Positions 43,448 through 52,299 of a stretch of 52,299 nucleotides of DNA are shown one piece after another; the stretch's first letter is position 1; each line of letters starts with the position of its first letter. The stretch covers positions 1-52,299 of the forward strand of contig JABANN010000216.1 in NCBI GenBank assembly GCA_013115125.1, written 5' to 3'. The notes below the pieces were generated by a model. It made no database searches, had not been told where the DNA came from, and saw only the letters and a program-made list of their open reading frames with translations. The stretch is from Perkinsus olseni (taxonomy: Eukaryota; Perkinsozoa; Perkinsida). The position numbers and the translations under genes are program-made.

Positions 43448-44922
43448 ATGAAAGAGAGCAAGAGTGCCATCTTGATTCGTGTGGTTCACAGTCCATGCGT
43501 CACTATGTTTTTGCCCACGGGGTTGGCATCAGATGAAGTTGATGCAGCGGCGGTAGATGAGGACACTATCAGTAGAGTCCAAGTTTATGCTACTGACGCC
43601 TTGCCAACCTATTCAGCCCACCAGTGGCGTCATGAGGTGCCAAAGTGGCTTTAATTGAGGCAATACAGGCGCTGACTGCTCAGATACGATTTCTCATAGA
43701 ACTGTTGATGTGGTACTTCTACATTTTCCGGGGGAAATGTGGTAGGACTAGACCGACCCCTGGGCAGGAGCTCTACAACGTGCATTACACTGTACCATCA
43801 CGCAAGGCCAAGATCCTCTTCCTCCTACTTGGACCGGTCCTCTCCTACGCTTCCGTCTGTGCCAGGTAGGGGACGCTCGGCCGTCGTCCGTCTGTTACCT
43901 CTTTCTTCAGGTTTGGCGACAGAGGGTCCTGGCTGCAGAGCTTCGTGGCGAAGTTGAGGTTGTTGCACTGGGTGGCCTTCCTCAGCGGCATCCCCGGGGT
44001 TAGTGGTAGTATAAATCGGGTTAGGGGGGGGATGGAGGGAGGGAGCCCCTATGGATACTTGGGCCGGTGGAGGAGTTTTGAACTTTACTGTTGTGCTGCA
44101 GAGTTGGTCGTGACAGTTGCGGGCGGCGGCGGCGCCCTTTGTGGTGAGAGACCTGGCGATTATTCCATGTACAGCACGACATACAAGCTGTGAAGCCTCT
44201 CTGGATTGACCTGCCTGTGGTGCGGTCGAATAGGAATGCTTCGACCTCGCTTGGTCGGACCGGACGCTGTTGGCCGTCGTGCCTCCCTTAACTCCGCTTG
44301 ATGCGACACCGGGCCCCTCTTAAAATATTGCGCGAATTTTTTGCGAAGAGGATGTTGGGGTTGACGATCCTCATTCGGTCGCCCTTTTCAGCAAGCCCAG
44401 TTGCGACGGCTTTGGGTATGAAGAGCGTACAGATCGATCCGCAGGCTCAACGTGTTCATCAGCTGGAATACTTCCATAGGTAGGGTGTTAAATCCGCGCG
44501 CCAAAGGTCTCGGGTTCGATCCCCACGGGCAGCCTTTTCGAGGTACTTGCTGGTGCATCACTTAACTGAGCTCCTCACAGCAGCGTGGCCTCTGGTTTCC
44601 AATACCAGTGCCTTCAAACGAGTACGTCTTTGCGTCACGCGCCACGAAATTCTCTAGGAAAGTTCCCTCGGCAGGTTTCCCGGAGACTTGCCGGTGTGTG
44701 TAGGAAGCCTCTCGATAAAAGCAACTGCGGCGTGTGCAGGGTAGTAGCCGTGGAATGATCTCCTACCACACCAGTCGTTTCTTTTCTCAGTGCCCGGCTC
44801 AAGTCGGATGGCATCAGATTTCTCCCTGCGGGTGTAGGATCTGCCATTACTGTTGGCATGCCGAGGAGGTCCCTTCGAAAGCCGCCTGCCCGTCCTGCGG
44901 AGGCCCTTGTAGTGTTCCCTAA
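43448..44922 (+). CDS. PEX2: peroxin-2 (PEX2), RING-type peroxisomal E3
   Basis: Multi-exon. The ATG at 43448 opens an exon with TISRVQVYATDAL, matching the N-terminal helix of PEX2. A 32-nt intron leads to LIELLMWYFYIFRGKCG, then ELYNVHYTVPSRKAKILFLL and LRLLHWVAFLSGIPG, the membrane helices of the PEX2/10/12 core. The last exon holds a C-terminal RING: CPAQVGWHQISPCGCRICHY, then CW and CPSCGG. PEX2 ubiquitinates the import receptor PEX5 with PEX10 and PEX12 at the peroxisome membrane. The RING is unusual: the second zinc ligand is Gln (CPAQ) and the histidine is Cys. Exons between 44000 and 44700 are not fully resolved. Introns hold a T-arm-like segment (44513-44530) and the CGCGCCACGAAATT motif (44633-44651). 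Confidence 0.8.
44513..44530 (+). repeat. tRNA T-arm-like segment in a PEX2 intron
   Basis: GGTTCGATCCCCACGGGC matches the segment in the IMPDH-like intron at 21923-21940 in 17 of 18 bases. A full tRNA is not present. Confidence 0.7.
44633..44651 (-). repeat. AATTTCGTGGCGCG motif, reverse, in a PEX2 intron
   Basis: Reads CGTCACGCGCCACGAAATT on plus, which is antisense to the gene it interrupts. Confidence 0.85.
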
Positions 44923-45024
44923 TGCCATCCATCTTTGCACGTAATACTTGTTTCTGTCTGTCCCCTTGGAAAGTAGTTCTCGGGATGGGTTATGGGAATG
45001 CAGCTGATCTCAGTCAAGTTGATT

Positions 45025-46696
45025 ATGTCTGGGAATCTCCCATCAACAGCCCCTCCCGCTGCTCCAGTAGAAGAGCAGCAAAGCGTTCCCGTCGAGGCCT
45101 CGGTCAACGTCCCTCCAGCGGAGGGTGGTACCGCTGCGGCCCAGCTCGGGTCGCCTGAGAACCCGATACCGGCGGTGGTGGTCGCGGAAGGGGTACCTCT
45201 TCCAGGTCAAGAGACCCTTCCGACAGCACAGCAGGTAGAGCGCACGAAATTGGAGATGGTTCTTGCTTGTTATGCAGAAGCTCTCAGGAGGCACAGGAGC
45301 AGGACGTCACCAGTCCCATACCAAACCATTACCGCATCAAGCGAGTTGAGTTCCTCGGCTCCGAGCGGGCCTACTTGCTGCAGAGCGAGAACGGTCCCTG
45401 TCCGCTGCTGGCCGTCGCCAATGTAGCTGCTGTTTCGTCTAAGTAGGTCGGTTGATGGGTGGTGTTAGGTTCTGCTGTTGCGTAATAAGCTGCAGCTTCA
45501 CAAGGACATGAGCTCCCTAAGCTTCGATGATCTGGTCGGCCGAATCGCCAACATAATGTTTGATAGCAATCAGGATAGAGGGGATGTGGCCAAGGGTAAT
45601 AATAACCCCGGGGTTATCTGTTAGGACCGCTACAATCTATCTAGGAATAATTTTGTCTCAAAACTCGTCTCTTTCTTTTATCTAAGAAGACTTTTTCTTC
45701 TTTTCTCTCTCACTATCCGTTGCTGGTCGAGAGGTCGATCGGGGTTGAGTGTGGCCTTTTGGGTTGTATAATTATGATACTCCCGAACGTTGGAGTTAAT
45801 CAGAGTCCATCACATTCTCTGAAGGAGGGTTGCTGAGCTTTTAGCGGAGCGAAGCAGTACTGTGTGGCATTTTGATGAACTCTATCATTGTGGCAGGCCT
45901 AGAAGATGCGGTCACCCTCTTGCCCAGTCTTAATAAGGGTCTCGATGTTAACGTCAAGTTCGACTCTTGCGACGGGTTCGAGTTTACCCCTGAACTTGGA
46001 GTCTTTGATCTCCTTGACATCACCCTCGTCCACGGTTGGGTGGTCAGTAAGGACGACATGTCCGCGTATCCGATCCTCGGGCCGCTCAGCTACAACCAAG
46101 CCATAGAGAAAGTAGTGGCCTTCAACGAGCTGCAGTCACAGGCCTTGAAGGGCGAGGAAGAGTCCCCCGCTGACCCGGGCACGTATGAGGACGGCCTTGC
46201 TGTTAGCCAATGGCTCGAGGAGAACAAGTCTCAGATGACCTATGATGGTCTTAGCCAGATCATGGAGCGGTTGAGGGACAACGAGCTCGCGGTGTTGTTC
46301 AGAAACAACCATTTTGTTACAGTATTCAAGCCCCGTCCGGGTGAGGATGGTGAGACCCATTTGTACGCTCTGGCAACGGATATCGGCTTCGCTAGCAGCT
46401 CGATAGTCTGGGAGCGTCTGGATACTCTGGATGGTGACACGCTCTACTACGACGGGCAGTTCCATCGGGCGTCGAGGCAGGCCCTTAATGGAGCGGATGA
46501 AGATCCGGACTACTTGTTAGCACTGAGTCTCCAGATGGATGATGATGAGCGTGCAAGAAGGCGTCCGCAGACCTATGTCGGGCCGATGGGTATGGCCATG
46601 GTGACTAACAGAAACGACGGTAATCAGCAGAGTGGAGGAGAGCAGCAACAGGAAGGAGGGGGACGTCGGAAGAAGAAGTTCTGTGCCATTATGTAA
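45025..46696 (+). CDS. MINDY-family deubiquitinase with C-terminal CaaX
   Basis: Four exons (45025-45258, 45288-45422, 45469-45595, 45897-46696) join in frame to 431 residues. An in-frame ATG at 44992 is an alternative start. After a Pro/Ala-rich lead, HYRIKRVEFLGSERAYLLQ and SENGPCPLLAVANVLLLRNK form the MINDY active-site segment with the nucleophilic Cys. GLDVNVKFDSCDGFEFTPEL, VFDLLDITLVHGWVV, LSYNQAIEKV, LAVLFRNNHFVTVFK (catalytic His) and DGDTLYYDGQFHR follow. MINDY enzymes trim K48-linked ubiquitin chains. The tail is Q/G-rich and ends KKKFCAIM, a basic CaaX box, so it is probably prenylated and membrane-attached. The first intron is only 29 nt. The third is 301 nt and holds a GCGGAGCGAAGC 12-mer. 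Confidence 0.93.
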
Positions 46697-47574
46697 AGGT
46701 CATTCCAGTTTTGTATAAAACGGAGCGTCACCGCGCCACAATATTTGTTTCCGATATGCGCTGCTGTTCGTAGACAGCTCTGCTGGCGAGGAGGGATAAG
46801 TATTATTGATGATGGTCTCGTGGATGGACGAGCTTCGTACTTCAGTAGAATCTGTTGCGTTAATCAGTGGTAACAGGTGGAGCGATTGGTATTGCGGCTG
46901 GCATATGCAGGAGTTGGTCGAGTAAGCGGAGCGAAGCCTGGCGAGTAGTTTTTAAATCGTGCCATGCAGTACCTCCTGGGACGTCGGCAAGGGAGCACTG
47001 ATAGTGTCGTATCAGCAGGGAGTGTCGGTAGGGGTAATTACTCAGGTTGGCAAGTGTGGAGATTGACTTGTGCTCAGGCGGGCCGACTGAATCGACTGTT
47101 TTTGTTGCTACTGTCCATCCTGGGTTAGAGTACATAAGTAACCTCTCACCATTAAATAGAACCCTTCTACTCCTCCAACCACCAGGGAAGAGTGGCTCTC
47201 TATCTGGTAGGACGATGAGGTGACCTTGTAAACACCGATATCGTCTGCTTGTAGTGGACGAGGATGGTGGGCAGCAGCGAGGTGCGACGATCGACGCGGC
47301 AACTGTAAGCCGGGCATGCGCGCCTCACATAAGAGTAGCGGCTATCAAACAACTACCGGAAACTTGCTATAGTGTTGGATACGAAGAGGCTGCTGAGTAA
47401 TGAGAGGGGCGCGATGGGCCGTCTGGGTGGAGTTCTGGGGTTCCACCGGGGTAAGTTTTCTTGCTATTGGGTCGTCCCAGATCGACTGCCGTGCTATCAG
47501 AGTTATGCTACGGCAATCGTCTCGAGGTATAGTCATGGTAGCAACACCTCGGTGTTTACATGTGTATTAACATG
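46697..47574. other. intergenic, no protein gene recognised
   Basis: Between the MINDY gene and the tRNA. It contains a GCGGAGCGAAGC 12-mer at 46926. A minus-strand frame (46860-47135) has no motif. A short 5' exon of the HEAT-repeat gene could lie at 47372-47535 but is not secure. Confidence 0.4.
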
Positions 47575-47647
47575 GCTCCGCTAGCTCAGTAGGCAGAGCG
47601 TGTGGCTGTTAACCACAAGGTCGGTGGTTCGAACCCATCGTGGAGCG
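47575..47647 (+). tRNA. tRNA-Asn (GUU)
   Basis: All arms fold. The acceptor is GCTCCGC with GTGGAGC, the D arm is GCTC...GAGC, and the anticodon stem is TGTGG/CCACA around loop CTGTTAA with anticodon GTT. The T arm is GGTGG TTCGAAC CCATC. The discriminator base is G. No intron. It lies just upstream of, or inside a 5' intron of, the HEAT-repeat gene on the same strand. Confidence 0.97.
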
Positions 47648-47764
47648 CTATTTTATTCTCTGTCATGTAAACGCTCAACAGCCCGTTCCTTCGTTAGTAA
47701 CGAATCGTTACCAACGAATCGTGCGTACGAATATCAATCGTGTGCGCATGTCACGTCACACCAG

Positions 47765-50700
47765 GTCCAAATTAGGTACATCGTTCCGCTAGTGCTCCAA
47801 CGCCTACCCGGTGACCCGGACCCGTCAATTAGGCAGGCTCTCCTCGATACCCTCGGCGAACTGGCTGCCTTTCTCATCTTATCCGACCCAGAAGAAGGGT
47901 GAGAAGCTCCGTTTCCGCGGTCAGGATGCGCGCCCAACGCTGCCTCGCGCACGAATGAGCTCTCCCGATGCCGTTCTGTCAACCTCAAATCATAGATGCA
48001 GGACCCGGACTACAGGTACCACACGCTCGTCGACAAGCTCTTCCCATTGGTCACGAAGATGCTCGTGAATGACAAGTCGAGCGAAGTAAGCCATCCTCCC
48101 CATTGGGCAAGTGCGCATCCTCCTTGGCAGGTCCGGTCACGGGCGGCGACGGCTATGGCAACCTTGGCGGTCCACATGAGAGCTCGAGACCACGGAGAGA
48201 CGGTATGGACGATGCAAATCAAGCTACCAATTACATCTTCACTTGAGGTGCTCACAACGCTCCTTCGGTTATCGCAAATGCCAGCAGATCCCACAGCATC
48301 AGGGGCTCTCGGCGAAGATGAAACTGACAGTGAGTCCGCTACGGGTGGCAACTCCGGACCGCTCACGCCTTAGCCTTGTCAGGTAGCGGGCAGTTCAACG
48401 GCACTGCGGCCACAGCAGCCGTCCAGCTCATGGGGCAGCTCTCACCCACTCTCGGACCGGATATATGCTCACAGTGAGGAGACCGTGCATCTGGACTTTG
48501 GCAGACGGCTACTGCAGGTACATTGTTGCCCAATTGAATTCGCTAACGGAAGAGCGCAGCCCCAAAGTTCGAAGATCCGTTGCGGGCGCTATGGCAGAAG
48601 TCGCCGCTGTAGGCTGGAAGCCCCTCATACGTATTCAAGTGCGCGTCATTCAGATCATTGGCCCGACATTAACTTTATCTAAACTCTACCCGTTTTACCT
48701 GCAGCTCACTCATGACCCTCACTGGGCTGTACGGAAGAGTGCTGTGGACTCGCTGCACCTGTTTTTGATGGAGCTGTTGCTATCCAACCGCGACCGTGAA
48801 GCGAGGTTGGCCTCTTCAACTTTCGTGGCGGAGAGGATATCTTTCCTTGTGACAGCTCATCCTCGTCGTCAAGCGGCCCGGTGGATTCAGCAGTCTCCGA
48901 GCTGCTGAGCGCCATGAGTGCCGCCTTGGTTACCGACACCAGTTGGTGGGTGCGGAAGGCTGCGATGCTCAAAGTTGGTTACGTAAGTCTAGCTTCATCA
49001 TCATCATCATCCTTGCATGTTGTCGTGCAGGTTGTCGCATCTTGCAGCCCCCTTCTGAGCCACCCCTCCGTCCTTAACGCCGTGGACCCCCTGCTGGCGC
49101 AGTTCTCTGATCTCATCGTCTCCTACGCGTCTAATCTGTCCCAACTGTCCAGCAGAGTAACGATCATCAATCCACGTCGAACAGGCCATGCCCAGCTACT
49201 CTCAGGACCCCTCAACCAGCGTCAAGGGGGCCTCCAGTGAGGGCGGTTCTCTTGGTGGTGCGGAGCTCAGCCGCGAGATCCTCTATCACGCTGCCTTCAC
49301 CTTCGTCGGTACGCCCCCTTCCTCTCCCCATCGCCTCCCACCGTCCGCTTAGGTGTCGCTCGAGGCGTCTCCTCGGCCCCGATAGACTTCGCCACCCTCT
49401 GGCCACAGCGCCTGCAGAAACCCTTCTTAGCGCTCTTGCACTGTAGCGAATCCAGAGTTCGGTGAGTCGGCCTGCTTCGCTCCGCCGGGTAGAAGTTTGG
49501 ATATTTTTCGTGCCCCCTTAGTCGGCCGTTAATCGCTTCCCTGCACATACTGGTCGCCAGTGAGCAGTGCCAGGAGGTCTTCGAGGACTGCGCCTTGGCT
49601 GTGATACAAATACTAGCGTCACCTCAATCTGTAAGTCTTCTGCCATCCATTCTGTTTGTTGCCATGATCAACCTAAGATATGCCTGCTCGCTCGGTCGTA
49701 GAGGGCTTGTGAGCTCATCTCGAGGGAAAGCCTTCGGGGCGTGTAAACAGTCGAGCGCGTGGGCAGTATCGGAGGCCTGCGGATGGTTTGATTGCGGAAA
49801 TTCTCCGCCAAAGGGTCTCCAGTGCCGCCACCGTCCGAGCCGAACTTCGATAGCCTCTACCCTCTCAGCTCGCCGAAGAGCGCATCCTCGTGCTGCGCGA
49901 CGCCGTTGAGGGCGTCTTTCAGCGACTTGGACCGAAATCTGCTCTCAGGTAACGGCCCTATACAGACTTATGGGTAGATATAGTGGTGGTGATCATCTCT
50001 TCTCAGGGGTCGTATGCTGCGGATCCTGACAACGCTAGCCACTTCGCCGTCGACAGCCACGCCGAGGAGCCGCTCAGCAAGCCTCTCGTTGCTCTCTAGT
50101 CGTGGAGATGGGAAGAACATAACAGTCACCGATACAACAGGCTGGAGGGAGAAACAAGAACTGGCAAGAGTTGCGGGAAAGTTGGTATGAAAATCTGCAC
50201 AGCAGCTGCGGAATTATCTGTCTCAATGCTAGTTCAATCTGTGGGTTGACCCCGAGGATGTCGCCACAAAAGAATCTCCGGCAAGCGAACCAGCAATCGG
50301 GAGTCTGGTGGCTCTCTGGCTCACCTTATTGGCGGCCTCCACTCCTACCATATGTAGGCTCGTCAAGGACGCACGTCGAGACGCTTGCTTCAGGTCTTGC
50401 AGCAGCACGCTCGGCCCCTCAGCTGTTCCGGTGTCGCTACGTCGGGCGCGAGACCAAGCGTCGTATAGTGGCATACCTGGTACGCTCGGCCGGGTCCGGC
50501 GGGCCTTCCAGCGTCTTTGGTAGGTGAAGAAATACGCTTGTTCCGAGTACTCCAACAGACGCCGTGTCCTCGTCGAAGTGGCAAAGCAAGTGGGGACCCT
50601 TGACTGGTGCATCCTAACAGCAGCGGCGGCTCAGGTCCTGCTTGCTGTGCGCAGAGGACCCGACCGAGAGGATGGAGATCTGCAGCCCGAAGGAAGATAC

Positions 50701-52123
50701 TTCATGACGCTTCTAGCCCTGCTAGGGCTCGACGACTGCGTCCACGTACGCCATTGATTCCAGGTTGACTCGGCACCCGCCTGTTGGTCGTGTTCTCAGA
50801 TAAGACAGTCGGTGGCCTCGACGCTGTGCCTTCTGAGCCCCCTCCCCGCGGACCTCCCCGAGAGCATCACCAGCCTGGTCGAGACTCTACGGCAGGATGA
50901 TGATGATGCTGAAGTGAAGAGAACAGCAGAGAGTGAGCTCAGCATCCTCCAGCTGCGCAACGACGGTGCTCACTCTCAGGGATCATCATCTCCTCCGACA
51001 CTCTGCCTGGCAAGGGCCTCGTCCGTCTGGACTGGTCAGCTGACACGGGCTACGAGTACCTCCCTTCCCCTGCTGCTGCTGGGCACTACGACAAGCACTG
51101 GGTCCTTCACGGCGGTCGGTGAAGCCTCCACGTTCGAAGTGGGAGGATGTTCGTTCAGATGACACCGGCACCACACCGTCATCGCCGACAAGCCCAGGTC
51201 CGCAGCGTAGCAGCAGCTGCAGCAGCAGCGTTTCGGGTTTCGATGGGGGCACTGGCAGCAGCGACGGGGCCAGCCACGCCCTCCTAGAGGAAGTCGACGA
51301 GGAACTTTCAGAGTCTCTGGCCACTCTAGAGAAGGCTGCTGCTGTTGTGGGTGAGTACTTCATTCTAGGAACCTAGCTTGGCGGCGGGAACCGTAGGCTG
51401 CTCGGTCGCGGTTACGATGATACTCACCTGAATGTATCCCAACTTTTGACGCCTGATACTTCTCCTAGTAGCTAGAGACAGCCCGTTGTGAGCGGAAGAC
51501 GGGGACTGAGGGAGACGAGAAATGACGGGAGTCATTTGTACTGTGAAATCGCATTGGTGTTGCACATGGAGGAAACAAGTTTCTACCGTAGAGGGCTCCT
51601 GTGCCTCCCGGCCCGCGAAGTACACTGGCGGCGGACACCAGATTCAACAGGGGTCTTCTCGCAGCATCTTTCCTGCACGTCCCTGAGGTCTGCTAGGCTC
51701 AGATACAGTCCGCTGCGATACCCCTCGATCTGTTCCGGGGCAGGCTGCCTCGGCCAACCCAGCTCGGTCCTTTTACATTGGTGGGGAGGACACTGAGGAG
51801 GAGGGTGTCCCCGACGACGCCCTAGCCGAGGACTTCACCCTCGATGATTGCCGCGAAGTGAATGATAACGTGGGTAGCGGTGGCCTTATGGGGTCTCATC
51901 AGATTGAAACCGCTAGTATTTTTATGATAATACGTAGTTAGGAGTACGTGATGGATACATAAGTTCACGGAGATGCTTCATGCGTCCTCGTCAGGTTCCT
52001 CGACTCCCACTGGTTCCCACGGCTACTACAAGCGAGAGTATAGAGGACGTATTCGACCAGACAGATTGGACGACGGCTACGCTGTCCCCGAAGTCTCGGG
52101 GTATTAGTTTTGACGAAGGATGA
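47765..52123 (+). CDS. HEAT-repeat protein, PPP4R1-like phosphatase regulator
   Basis: More than fifteen short exons running to a stop at 52121-52123. HEAT repeats are seen in VPLVLQRLPGDPDPSIRQAL, FPLVTKMLVNDKSSEV with RSRAATAMATLAVHMRARD, LNSLTEERSPKVRRSVAGAM, YLQLTHDPHWAVRKSAVDSL, TDTSWWVRKAAMLKVGYV, FMTLLALLGLDDCVHVR and IRQSVASTLCLL. The arrangement, with a non-helical middle and an S/E-rich acidic tail (DDALAEDFTLDD, ISFDEG), fits regulatory subunit 1 of protein phosphatase 4, which scaffolds the catalytic subunit. The acidic, Ser/Thr-rich end is probably disordered. The 5' end is unresolved: the first exon given here begins after the acceptor at 47764. Some splices near 49,700-50,500 and 51,400-51,800 are uncertain. 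Confidence 0.68.
49474..49485. repeat. GCGGAGCGAAGC dispersed 12-mer, reverse
   Basis: GCTTCGCTCCGC, an exact reverse copy of the 12-mer, in an intron of the HEAT-repeat gene. Confidence 0.7.
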
Positions 52124-52299
52124 TCGTCACTTCTCACTGTGCTCATTATCATTTGCTCTGTGCTTGCGATGTTGTATACTCAGTATTCTCACACGAGGTT
52201 GACTTAGGAGAGTAGTTGTGTATTACGAAAATCCCGGCTCTTCGTCCGCGACCTTGCGTAACATACAATGGGAAAAGAGCTCAAGTCGCGAATCGATCA

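Noticed and set aside
46860-47135. 91-codon minus-strand frame between MINDY and tRNA-Asn
   Set aside because: No ATG-supported signal, domain or paralogue. It may be chance.
1-52299. retrovirus-like, Polinton-like or LTR elements, and CRISPR arrays
   Set aside because: Looked for reverse transcriptase, integrase and capsid motifs, long terminal repeats and spaced short repeats. None was seen.

Overview
The window is nuclear DNA of a protist, most likely a perkinsid alveolate (Perkinsus or a close relative). This is an inference. It rests on very compact intron-rich genes with 29-112 nt GT-AG introns, on long same-strand gene runs (minus, plus, minus, plus), and on several secreted families I cannot place in a named Pfam-type family. 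No bacterial operon, organelle gene, retrovirus-like element or LTR was seen.

Layout. (1) 1-12.9 kb is gene-poor and palindrome-rich. It holds two paralogous intronless secreted-protein genes (1745-2752, 9864-10874), a larger beta-rich orphan ORF (5641-7266) and a decayed piece of a C2-domain gene (3888-4562), all on the minus strand. The first secreted gene plus the C2 fragment looks like a decayed duplicate of the second secreted gene plus the intact C2 gene. (2) 12.9-16.8 kb, minus: a multi-exon C2-domain membrane protein and a small FKBP prolyl isomerase. (3) 17.5-27.9 kb, plus: a zinc-finger protein, an IMP dehydrogenase-like protein that lacks the catalytic cysteine, a SANT-domain protein, a coiled-coil protein and a signal peptide peptidase. 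(4) 29.7-30.8 kb, plus: a secreted pepsin-like protease. (5) 31.9-43.1 kb, minus: two tandem paralogous multi-pass membrane proteins, a zinc-motif/WW protein, an SPRY membrane protein, and three secreted proteins carrying six copies of one unrecognised domain. (6) 43.4-52.1 kb, plus: peroxin PEX2, a MINDY deubiquitinase with a CaaX end, tRNA-Asn(GUU), and a PPP4R1-like HEAT-repeat protein.

The genes do not form a pathway. They are a mix of housekeeping functions (ER membrane proteolysis, peroxisome import, ubiquitin editing, phosphatase scaffolding, purine metabolism) interleaved with expanded secreted families. Two features run through the whole window. Introns repeatedly carry a short motif, AATTTCGTGGCGCG, or a tRNA T-arm-like segment, in either orientation, which suggests introner-like or SINE-derived introns. 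The intergenic DNA carries near-perfect odd-length palindromes. The least-described coding element is the six-copy secreted domain at 39.5-43.1 kb.
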